Shown here one piece after another: positions 13,524 through 20,103 of a stretch of 21,426 nt of DNA. This DNA comes from JAJPJX01 sp964568355. Lineage in GTDB: Bacteria; Acidobacteriota; Terriglobia; Bryobacterales; Bryobacteraceae. The stretch covers positions 1-21,426 of the forward strand of contig CAZMRK010000683.1 in assembly GCA_964568355.1 (NCBI GenBank). The letters are read 5' to 3'. Each line of letters opens with the position of its first letter. The first letter of the stretch is position 1. The notes beneath the pieces are model-generated. The model worked only from the letters and a program-made list of their open reading frames with translations. It was not told where the DNA came from and did not search any database. A program made the position numbers and the translations under genes.

Positions 13524-14897
13524 ATGAAACGACTATGGGTGGTAGGCGGCACGGCCGCGGCAGTGTTGGCGGGCGCCTGGATGTGGTTTAGCGGGCGCAG
13601 CGATGTCCAATACCGGACGGCTGCCGTGAAGAAAGGGACGATCGAATCTACGGTATCTGCTACGGGAACTCCCAATGCCGTAGTCACTGTTCAGGTAGGT
13701 TCGCAGGTCTCCGGCAACATCCAGACCTTGTACGCGGATTTCAATACCAAAGTAACCAAAGGACAGTTGGTGGCGCGCATCGATCCGCAGATTTTCCAGG
13801 CGCGCGTGGATCAAGCCCAGGCAAACTTGAATGCGGCGAAAGCCGCGGTGGTCAATGCCCAGGCCATGATTCAGAAAGATCTGGCGCAGGTGGCGGCAGC
13901 TAAGGCCAGTCTGGCCGACGCCAATGCCAACGTCGTGCGCGCCCGTGTGGCAACCCAGGACGCCAAAACCAAGCTGGCGAGGCGCGAGGCGCTGCTGAAG
14001 GAAGGCGTGCTCTCATCGGAAGATCTCGATACCGCGCGGGCGACCTATGACACGGCCGTGGCTGCCGAGGCTTCCGCTCAAGCGCAGCAGAGTGCCGCGG
14101 AGCAGAATGTGAAAGCAGCCGAGGCCGAAGTGGAAGTAGGGCGCACGCAATTGACCGCCAGCCAGGCCCAAGTCGCGCAAAACACTGCGGCGCTCGCCCA
14201 GGCGCAAGCGGATCTGGATCATACGTTTATCCGCGCTCCTGTGGACGGCGTGGTTGTGGCGCGGCACTTTGATGTCGGCCAGACCGTGGCCGCGAGCTTG
14301 CAGGCGCCCGACATCTTTGATATCGCGCAGGACCTGACCAAGATGCAGGTCGACACCAACGTGTCGGAAGCCGATATCGGCCGCGTGAAGGTCGGCCAGC
14401 CCGCCGCGTTCACCGTGGATGCCTACCCCGGAATGTCCTTCCAGGGCACGGTAACCTCGATCCGGCAGGCGCCGATCAACGTGCAGAACGTGATTACGTA
14501 TGACGCCGTGATCGCCGCCTCAAACCCTGACCTCAAGTTGATGCCCGGAATGACCGCGAACGTGAAGATCCTGGTGGACCGGCGCGACGGCGTGTTGCAG
14601 ATCCCCAATTCCGCCCTGCGCTTCAAGCCGCCGGAAGCGGCTAAGGCCGAAAACGTGGTCCACGCCGCCGGCAGGCCGGCCAGGACTGCGGAACAGGCGG
14701 TCTGGGTGCTCGGCGAAGACGGAAAACTGCGCGCTGTTCCGGTAAAGCTGGGATTGAGCGACGGCACCTTCAGTGAAGTGACTGCCGGATCCCTCAAGCC
14801 TGGCGATCGCGTAGTGGTAGCGGCGGTCTCCAAGAACGATCGCCCCACCGCGACGCCTTTCGCCGGCGGCGGGCAACGCAGAGGCCCTGGCTTCTAA
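13524..14897 (+). CDS. MacA-like periplasmic adaptor (HlyD/RND membrane-fusion family)
   Basis: The 457-residue protein starts at an ATG 8 nt after AGGAGG (13510-13515). An N-terminal membrane anchor (about 4-22) is followed by a barrel-sandwich half-motif (TVQVGSQVSGNIQTLYADFNTKVTKGQLVARIDP, about 55-88). A long Ala/Gln-rich alpha-hairpin (about 92-235) comes next, then the second lipoyl half (DHTFIRAPVDGVVVARHFDVGQTV) and a beta-barrel plus membrane-proximal domain (about 275-445). The hairpin is longer than in short MacA proteins, with a repeated AAKAxxxxAxA pattern. The C-terminus is a Gly/Arg tail. Such adaptors link an inner-membrane transporter to an outer-membrane channel. The next two genes encode the ATPase and permease, so this is the adaptor of a MacAB-type pump. 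No TolC-like gene is present in the window. Confidence 0.93.
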   Translation: MKRLWVVGGTAAAVLAGAWMWFSGRSDVQYRTAAVKKGTIESTVSATGTPNAVVTVQVGSQVSGNIQTLYADFNTKVTKGQLVARIDPQIFQARVDQAQANLNAAKAAVVNAQAMIQKDLAQVAAAKASLADANANVVRARVATQDAKTKLARREALLKEGVLSSEDLDTARATYDTAVAAEASAQAQQSAAEQNVKAAEAEVEVGRTQLTASQAQVAQNTAALAQAQADLDHTFIRAPVDGVVVARHFDVGQTVAASLQAPDIFDIAQDLTKMQVDTNVSEADIGRVKVGQPAAFTVDAYPGMSFQGTVTSIRQAPINVQNVITYDAVIAASNPDLKLMPGMTANVKILVDRRDGVLQIPNSALRFKPPEAAKAENVVHAAGRPARTAEQAVWVLGEDGKLRAVPVKLGLSDGTFSEVTAGSLKPGDRVVVAAVSKNDRPTATPFAGGGQRRGPGF

Positions 14898-14903
14898 CGT
14901 AGC

Positions 14904-14919
14904 GCACACTTCCGTGTGC
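14904..14919. repeat. Short perfect hairpin between the MacA- and MacB-like genes
   Basis: GCACAC-TTCC-GTGTGC is a 6-bp stem with a TTCC loop in the 54-nt gap of the operon. It has no T-run, so it is not a terminator. It may set mRNA stability between adaptor and ATPase, or be one copy of a dispersed intergenic repeat. No second copy lies in this window. Confidence 0.5.
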
Positions 14920-14951
14920 CGCGTCGACGCCATAGCTGGAGGATATCAGCC

Positions 14952-15719
14952 ATGCCGAACGTAATTGAAATTCACAACCTGGTAAAGGACTATCGCTTGG
15001 GCGATATCCCGGTCCACGTCCTGAAGGGAATCTCCTTCGAGGTCGAGCGCGGCGATTTCGTGGCCATCATGGGGCCGTCTGGTTCGGGAAAATCCACGCT
15101 GATGAACATCCTCGGATGCCTGGACAAACCCACCGCGGGCGTCTACAACCTGGATGGCATCAACGTGGCGGCGCTTGGCCGCGATGAACTGGCCGAGATC
15201 CGCAACAGGAAGATCGGCTTCGTCTTCCAGCAGTTCAACCTGCTGGCGCGGACCTCCGCGGTGGAAAACGTGGAACTGCCGCTGCTCTATACCACCACTC
15301 CGCAGCAGGAGCGCGAGGCCAGGGCGATGCGAGCCCTCCACGCCGTGGGACTGGCCGGGCGGGAGCATCATCATCCCAGCCAGCTTTCCGGCGGCCAGCA
15401 GCAGCGCGTCGCGATCGCGCGCTCTCTCGTGAATGACCCGCACATCATCCTGGCCGACGAGCCCACCGGCGCGCTCGATTCGCGTACCAGCGTCGAGATC
15501 ATGGCGATCTTTCAGCGTCTGAATCGGGAGGCGGGCATCACCATGGTCGTGGTGACGCATGAGCCCGATATCGCCGCCTATGCCAATCGCAACCTGCATT
15601 TCAAGGATGGCCGGCTGGTGAAGGATCTGCGGATCGAGAGCCCGCGGCAGGCGCAGGAAGAGTTGGAGCGCTGGCCGGCGGAAGTAGAGGAAGCAGAGTT
15701 GGTCGAGGAGGCGTTATGA
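14952..15719 (+). CDS. MacB-type ABC transporter ATP-binding protein
   Basis: I start the gene at ATG 14952, after TGGAGGATAT, instead of the upstream GTG at 14916, which lacks a ribosome site and adds a non-homologous lead. The 255-residue product has Walker A GPSGSGKST (41-49), the Q-loop VFQQFNLL, signature LSGGQQQRVAIA (145-156), Walker B IILADE (165-170) and H-loop H203 (VVTHE). This is the LolD/MacB/FtsE class of ATPase, which powers mechanotransmission rather than classical substrate passage. A C-terminal acidic extension (about 222-255) follows the standard fold. Its end overlaps the permease start by ATGA. It should act as a homodimer with the permease and the MacA-like adaptor. Confidence 0.96.
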   Translation: MPNVIEIHNLVKDYRLGDIPVHVLKGISFEVERGDFVAIMGPSGSGKSTLMNILGCLDKPTAGVYNLDGINVAALGRDELAEIRNRKIGFVFQQFNLLARTSAVENVELPLLYTTTPQQEREARAMRALHAVGLAGREHHHPSQLSGGQQQRVAIARSLVNDPHIILADEPTGALDSRTSVEIMAIFQRLNREAGITMVVVTHEPDIAAYANRNLHFKDGRLVKDLRIESPRQAQEELERWPAEVEEAELVEEAL

Positions 15720-16948
15720 AAATCCTGGCGAGTGTGCGCATTGCGTTACGGGCTCTGCGAGTGAATCGCCTGCGGTCGGCGCTTACCATGTTGGGCATCA
15801 TCATCGGCGTGGCGGCGGTCATCGCCATGGTCGCGGTGGGCTCCGGAGCTACGGCGCGGATTCGGGATCAGATCCAGTCCATCGGCAGCAACCTGATCAT
15901 CGTGATGCCGGGCAGCCTGACCAGTAACGGCGTCCGCCTGGGGAATGGTATGGGCGTCACACTGACCGAAGACGATGCCCGCGCTATCGCTTCCGAGTGC
16001 GCGGCCGTGGCAGTCGTCGCCCCCACGGTTCGTGGCGCGGCGCAGGTGGCCTATGGCAACAATAACTGGGCCACCAGCATCCAGGGAACCACGCCCGAGT
16101 ATCTCACCATCCGCGACTTGACCATCATGAGCGGCCACGAGTTCACCATGCAGGATGTCGATTCTTCGAATAAGGTCGCCCTTCTGGGACCCACGGTGGC
16201 CTCCAACCTGTTCGGAGATGCGGACGCCGTCGGCCAGGTGATTCGCATCAAGAATGTGCCGTTCACGGTCCTGGGTGTGCTGGTTCCCAAAGGCCAATCG
16301 CCCACGGGACAGGATCAGGACGATGTCATCCTGATGCCCATCTCAACAGCGAAAGAAAAGGTGCTCGGTTCCAACCGCGCCAACGCGAAATCGGTCGGCA
16401 CGCTCATGGTGCAGGCTACCGGCCCCAAACTGATGGATCAGGCGCAGCAGGAGATCCAGCAACTGCTCCGGCAGCGCCACCGGCTGCAACCAGGCCAGGA
16501 GGACGATTTCACGATCCGCAACCTCTCGGAGGTATTTGCGGCTCAGGAAAGCTCCGCCAGCGTGATGTCGATTCTGTTGGGAGCCATCGCTTCCGTTTCG
16601 CTGATCGTGGGCGGCATCGGCATCATGAACATCATGCTGGTCTCCGTCACGGAGCGGACGCGCGAGATCGGCCTGCGGCTGGCGGTGGGCGCCAAGACTC
16701 ACGACATCCTCTCGCAATTTCTGGTGGAAGCCGTGACGCTTTCCGCCCTTGGCGGCCTGGTCGGAATCGTGATCGGCCTGGGAGCGTCGTCGCTCATCTC
16801 CTACTTCGCGAAGTGGTCCACGCTGGTGAGCCCGATGGCCATCCTGCTCGCGTTCGTCTTCTCGGGCCTGGTGGGAGTCTTTTTCGGCTACTACCCGGCG
16901 CGCAAGGCGGCTCTGCTCGACCCGATCGACGCGCTGCGCTATGAGTGA
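15716..16948 (+). CDS. MacB/FtsX-type ABC transporter permease
   Basis: The 410-residue protein has one N-terminal membrane helix (about 20-42, ALTMLGIIIGVAAVIAMVAVG). A large periplasmic MacB-PCD domain (about 45-280) follows, then three C-terminal helices (about 283-308, 333-362, 374-395) with the family hallmark TERTREIGLRLAVGAKTHDIL. In E. coli MacB the ATPase is fused to the permease; here they are separate genes with overlapping ends, which is common outside enterobacteria. With the adaptor it should export peptides, macrolides, lipids or envelope components. The substrate cannot be told. It ends the operon; no terminator hairpin is obvious in the 61 nt that follow. Confidence 0.95.
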   Translation: MKILASVRIALRALRVNRLRSALTMLGIIIGVAAVIAMVAVGSGATARIRDQIQSIGSNLIIVMPGSLTSNGVRLGNGMGVTLTEDDARAIASECAAVAVVAPTVRGAAQVAYGNNNWATSIQGTTPEYLTIRDLTIMSGHEFTMQDVDSSNKVALLGPTVASNLFGDADAVGQVIRIKNVPFTVLGVLVPKGQSPTGQDQDDVILMPISTAKEKVLGSNRANAKSVGTLMVQATGPKLMDQAQQEIQQLLRQRHRLQPGQEDDFTIRNLSEVFAAQESSASVMSILLGAIASVSLIVGGIGIMNIMLVSVTERTREIGLRLAVGAKTHDILSQFLVEAVTLSALGGLVGIVIGLGASSLISYFAKWSTLVSPMAILLAFVFSGLVGVFFGYYPARKAALLDPIDALRYE

Positions 16949-17009
16949 GGCCCTGGTGACCCTGTAAACAAATCTTCATGCGGAGTTGATATCCTCGATA
17001 GGGATTTCT

Positions 17010-17921
17010 ATGCTCACCCGAAGAGATTTCTTCTCCGCAATCGGGGTGGTGGCCGCCGCTCCTGGTTCGCTCGCCGGCGCAAGCAGCCGCAGCTTTCGCT
17101 TTGCGGTGATCGCCGATACCCACATCATCGACGAGTTCTATCACGGGCCGGAGGGCAGCCCGGAAGATACGGAGTCCATCCTCAAAAGCTCCGAGCGTCT
17201 GCGGAAGACGCGTGAGCACATCAACGCACTTCGGCCCGCCATGGATCGCGTGTTCCTGGTAGGCGACTACTTCCACAACTATCCTTCTCAGGATCTCGAC
17301 TTCTTCTTTGAGCATAAGACCCGCATTGATGCTGCCAAGGAACTCACCGACGGCTTCGCCGTGCCTGTGCACGCCGGCTTCGGCAACCACGATTACGACG
17401 TGCCCCGCGTTACCCGCGAACATTCGCACGAGCTGTTTCGCCGCAAGCTGGGCTTGAAGCCTTACTATTCCCTGGAACACAAGGGCTTCAAATTCGTACA
17501 TCTGAATAACTTCCTGGGAGCTACCTGGCAGCCGGGACACGCGCGGTACGACAAAGGCAAGGGTAGCCTCAGCGAGGAGCAACTCAACTGGTTCGAAGCC
17601 GAATTGGAGCAGCACAAGCCGACTTTTGTCTTTATCCACTATCCTCTGATCCTGGTCGAGGTCAAAGAGCGGGCGGACTATGGCCTGCACGCGATTCTGA
17701 AGAAGCACAAGGACACTGTGCAGCGGGTGATCTCGGGGCACTGGCACCGCTGGTTCGAGTTCGGGCGCAGCTACGGCCCGCAGCACCTGGTAATCGCGGC
17801 CACCCGCTATGATCCGAACGCCTACCTCATCGTGGAAGCCGACCCGGACAAAGCCACTCACACCCTGCTGAACATCGACCTGGTCGACTGGAATACCCAC
17901 TACAGCGCTCCTTTCGCGTGA
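17010..17921 (+). CDS. Calcineurin-like metallophosphoesterase with Tat leader
   Basis: Starting at ATG 17010 gives a 303-residue protein beginning MLTRRDFFSAIG, a Tat-type leader. A TTG at 16986 would add eight residues ahead of the leader and is less likely. The two-metal site is complete: D36 and H38 (ADTHI), D86 (VGDYFHN), N126-H127-D128 (GNHDYD), H210 (FIHYPL), and H244 with H246 (GHWH). Members hydrolyse phosphomono- or diesters in the periplasm or outside the cell. The nearest substrate class (phospholipid, nucleotide or phosphosugar) cannot be fixed from the sequence. The Tat leader agrees with cytoplasmic folding and metal loading before export. Confidence 0.92.
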   Translation: MLTRRDFFSAIGVVAAAPGSLAGASSRSFRFAVIADTHIIDEFYHGPEGSPEDTESILKSSERLRKTREHINALRPAMDRVFLVGDYFHNYPSQDLDFFFEHKTRIDAAKELTDGFAVPVHAGFGNHDYDVPRVTREHSHELFRRKLGLKPYYSLEHKGFKFVHLNNFLGATWQPGHARYDKGKGSLSEEQLNWFEAELEQHKPTFVFIHYPLILVEVKERADYGLHAILKKHKDTVQRVISGHWHRWFEFGRSYGPQHLVIAATRYDPNAYLIVEADPDKATHTLLNIDLVDWNTHYSAPFA

Positions 17922-17943
17922 GTTTCGGAACTGGAACTTGTGT

Positions 17944-17949
17944 CATAAT
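17944..17949 (+). promoter_or_regulatory. Probable -10 element giving a leaderless mRNA
   Basis: CATAAT ends 6 nt before ATG 17956, so transcription would begin at or very near the start codon. No Shine-Dalgarno precedes that ATG. The preceding gene's stop is only 23 nt upstream of the hexamer, so read-through from the phosphoesterase is also possible. Confidence 0.4.
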
Positions 17950-17955
17950 TTGGCT

Positions 17956-18171
17956 ATGCAGCCCGTCTTCTGGCAGAACACCCTGCCGTTGATGGTTACG
18001 ATCCTCGTCGCCGTAGGCGGCGCCACGATCGCCGGTTGGATCTCCAACGCAAACCTATCCAAACGCTTGGATGACGTCATTGTTCGCTTGGGACGCATTG
18101 AGACGAAGCTGGATAATCACTCTGACCGCATTAGCCGGTTGGAGGAGCGAACGTCTCCGATCCGCCGGTAA
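17956..18171 (+). CDS. Small membrane protein with C-terminal coiled coil
   Basis: This is a 71-residue protein from ATG 17956. A TTG at 17938 would add six residues, but it overlaps the presumed -10 and is rejected. One membrane helix (about 9-29, TLPLMVTILVAVGGATIAGWI) is followed by an amphipathic segment (34-64) with heptad hydrophobics: LSKRLDDVIVRLGRIETKLDN and DRISRLEER. This layout, a membrane anchor plus a short trimeric or dimeric coiled coil, is seen in many small uncharacterised bacterial proteins and resembles phage holin or haemolysin-XhlA-like small proteins. No enzymatic motif is present. Its role is unknown; oligomeric scaffold or membrane sensor are possibilities. Confidence 0.75.
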   Translation: MQPVFWQNTLPLMVTILVAVGGATIAGWISNANLSKRLDDVIVRLGRIETKLDNHSDRISRLEERTSPIRR

Positions 18172-18232
18172 ACCCCATCGTTAGGCTTCCAGGCACATCG
18201 GCTAAAATGGGCGTTCCGCAAGGCACGCACCC

Positions 18233-19393
18233 ATGAGCAATCCTCCCGAACGGCGGCCCGGATTTCGGACCAAGGCAATCCACGCCGGACAGAATCCGGA
18301 CCCCAGTTATGGTGCCGTGATGACACCGATCTTCCAGACTTCCACGTTCGCTTTCCGCGGCGTCGGCCAGCCCGGACCCTACGACTACACGCGCAGCGGC
18401 AATCCTACGCGTAAGGCCCTGGAAGAATGCCTGGCGGCGCTCGAAGACGGCCGCTATGGCTTCGCGTTCGCAACGGGGATGGCCGCCGAAACGACCTTGG
18501 TCTCCCTGTTCGCGCCGGGAGATCATATCCTGGTCCACGACGATCTCTACGGCGGAACCTACCGCCTGCTTTCGGCGGTGTTCGCGCAGCGCGGGCTGGC
18601 CGTCGAGTACGTGGATCTGCGCCAATTGGATAAACTCCGCGCGGCGTCGAGACCCGAAACCAGGGCCATCTGGATCGAGTCGCCCACCAATCCCTGCATG
18701 AATCTGGTGGATCTCAAAGCGGTTGCCGCCATAGCCCGCGAGCATCGCGCCATCACCATCTGCGACAACACGTTTCTTTCTCCCTACTTTCAGCGTCCGC
18801 TCAACCTCGGGATCGATGTGGTCGTGCATTCCACCACGAAATACATCAACGGGCATTCGGATGTGGTCGGAGGTGCCGCTGTCACGAGCGATCCGCAACT
18901 GGCCGAGCGGATCGGTTATCTGCAAAACGCGCTGGGGACCAGTGAAGCTCCCTTCGATTGTTTTCTCGTCCTGCGCGGCATCAAAACCCTGGCAGTGCGG
19001 ATGGAGGCGCATCAAGCTGGTGCCCTGGCGATTGCGCGCTGGCTTCAGGCCCACCCCGGGATCGCGCGCGTGCATCACCCCGGTCTGCCGGAACATCCCC
19101 AATATGCTCTCGGCCGCCGGCAGATGTCCGGCTACGGGGGAACGTTCTCGTTTCGGGTGAAAGGCGGCCAGGACGAGGCCTTCCATCTTCTCGGCCGCGT
19201 CCGTCTGTTCACTCTGGCCGAATCGCTGGGCGGAGTGGAATCGCTCATCGAACACCCCAGCACCATGACCCACGCGTCCGTGCCCCCGGAGATCCGGGAG
19301 CGCATGGGGATCACCCCGGACCTGATACGCATCTCGGTCGGCCTCGAAGACGTCGAAGACCTCATAGCAGACCTCGGCCAAGCGCTCGACTAG
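18233..19393 (+). CDS. Trans-sulfuration PLP enzyme (cystathionine gamma-lyase/synthase or beta-lyase family)
   Basis: The 386-residue protein is typical of the Cys/Met metabolism PLP family: TKAIHAGQNPD (13-23), PIFQTSTFAF, the phosphate-contacting YTRSGNPTR (52-60), ATGMAA, DLYGGTYRLL (104-113), ESPTNP, and the Schiff-base lysine K203 in HSTTKYINGHSD. The C-terminal SLGGVESLIEHPSTMTH and LIRISVGLEDVEDLI are also canonical. These features fit cystathionine gamma-lyase, gamma-synthase and some beta-lyases. They do not separate the reactions, so no symbol is given. A TAAAAT hexamer (18203-18208) lies 24 nt upstream of the ATG and a weak AAGG lies in the leader. It is separate from the membrane protein before it and is followed by the toxin-antitoxin promoter. 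Confidence 0.93.
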   Translation: MSNPPERRPGFRTKAIHAGQNPDPSYGAVMTPIFQTSTFAFRGVGQPGPYDYTRSGNPTRKALEECLAALEDGRYGFAFATGMAAETTLVSLFAPGDHILVHDDLYGGTYRLLSAVFAQRGLAVEYVDLRQLDKLRAASRPETRAIWIESPTNPCMNLVDLKAVAAIAREHRAITICDNTFLSPYFQRPLNLGIDVVVHSTTKYINGHSDVVGGAAVTSDPQLAERIGYLQNALGTSEAPFDCFLVLRGIKTLAVRMEAHQAGALAIARWLQAHPGIARVHHPGLPEHPQYALGRRQMSGYGGTFSFRVKGGQDEAFHLLGRVRLFTLAESLGGVESLIEHPSTMTHASVPPEIRERMGITPDLIRISVGLEDVEDLIADLGQALD

Positions 19394-19397
19394 AATA

Positions 19398-19406
19398 TGC
19401 TATAAT
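19398..19406 (+). promoter_or_regulatory. Extended -10 promoter of the toxin-antitoxin operon
   Basis: TGC-TATAAT is a perfect -10 hexamer with an extended TGN. It lies 17 nt before the antitoxin ATG and immediately before the palindrome at 19407. A -35 is not clear, as is usual for extended -10 promoters. Confidence 0.65.
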
Positions 19407-19424
19407 TTCCCTAGGGAATCCCTA
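19407..19424. promoter_or_regulatory. Probable operator of the VapBC-type operon
   Basis: TTCCCTAGGGAA (19407-19418) is a perfect 12-bp palindrome directly abutting the -10. TCCCTA recurs at 19408 and 19419, exactly 11 bp apart, so two ribbon-helix-helix dimers could bind the same face of the helix. Position over the start of transcription fits autorepression by the antitoxin and toxin-antitoxin complex. Confidence 0.6.
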
Positions 19425-19675
19425 TGCCTACCCTATACGTAGAAAATGTCCCTGAGGATCTGTACCAGGCGCTCCGTGAGCGGGCACGCAGTCATCGCAA
19501 ATCCATAGCAGCAGAAGTTCTATCTCTTTTAGAGGAGAATATCCCGACCGCTGCGGAAATAGAGCGGCGGCGCCGCTTTCTGGACCGGGTACAAGAGTTG
19601 CGTAGCCGGCCTTCTCCTGGATCGGGGCCGTTTCCCTCGACCGAGGAGACAATACGTGAGGACCGGGCACGGTGA
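19424..19675 (+). CDS. FitA/VapB-like ribbon-helix-helix antitoxin
   Basis: The 83-residue protein starts MPTLYVENVPEDLYQALRER, then ARSHRKSIAAEVLSLLEENI. This is the FitA-like Arc/MetJ fold: a short strand (residues 3-8) followed by two helices (about 10-23 and 27-41) ending in the AEVLSLLEE helix. The charged C-terminal part (44-83) should thread onto the toxin and block its active site. A second role is to bind its own operator. The preceding palindrome and TATAAT give a complete autoregulated promoter. The stop overlaps the toxin start as GTGA, typical of TA pairs. Confidence 0.88.
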   Translation: MPTLYVENVPEDLYQALRERARSHRKSIAAEVLSLLEENIPTAAEIERRRRFLDRVQELRSRPSPGSGPFPSTEETIREDRAR

Positions 19676-20103
19676 CCACGCTGGTGCTGGACGCCAGTGT
19701 GGCCGCTAAGTGGTTCCTGCCTGCAAACAGCGAGACGCTGGTCGCCCAAGCCCTGGATGTGCTGGACCGGTATATCCAGGGCCCTCTGCGGCTTATGGTG
19801 CCGGACCTGTTCTGGCCGGAACTAGGCAACGTGCTCTGGAAGGCGGCTCGTCGGGGCCTGATCTCCCGCGCCTCGGCGAAGGAGGCCATTCGTGCCGCTC
19901 GCGGGCAAGCCTTCCCGACCGTGCCGTCCGCAGATCTCCTGGAAGATGCGCTCACAATCGCCAGCACCTTTGACCGTACTGTCTACGATAGCCTGTACGT
20001 AGCCCTGGCCGTCTCCATAAACGCCAATTTCGTTACCGCAGACGAGCGCTTGGCCAACGCTCTCGCCGCCCACCTGCCCGTCAAATGGCTGGGCGCAGTC
20101 TGA
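19672..20103 (+). CDS. vapC: VapC-like PIN-domain ribonuclease toxin
   Basis: This 143-residue PIN-domain protein starts at GTG 19672, overlapping the antitoxin stop. The acidic metal-binding residues are in place: D7 (VLDASVAAKW), E50 (FWPELGNVLW), D106 (VYDSLYVALA) and D124 (TADERLANAL). VapC toxins cut specific RNAs (initiator tRNA, other tRNAs or rRNA loops) with Mg2+ and slow growth when the antitoxin is degraded. The RNA target here is unknown. All four carboxylates are present, so it is probably active. Its stop at 20101-20103 directly abuts the stop of the convergent minus-strand gene. Confidence 0.92.
   Translation: MTTLVLDASVAAKWFLPANSETLVAQALDVLDRYIQGPLRLMVPDLFWPELGNVLWKAARRGLISRASAKEAIRAARGQAFPTVPSADLLEDALTIASTFDRTVYDSLYVALAVSINANFVTADERLANALAAHLPVKWLGAV

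Noticed and set aside
17927..17944. ECF-type promoter (GGAACT...GTC) before the small membrane protein
   Set aside because: GGAAC and GTC are only 10 nt apart (17927-17931 and 17942-17944), too close for an ECF promoter. The CATAAT hexamer is a simpler explanation.
18131..19381. Minus-strand 416-residue ORF
   Set aside because: Antisense shadow of the trans-sulfuration enzyme. Long reverse frames are common in GC-rich coding DNA.
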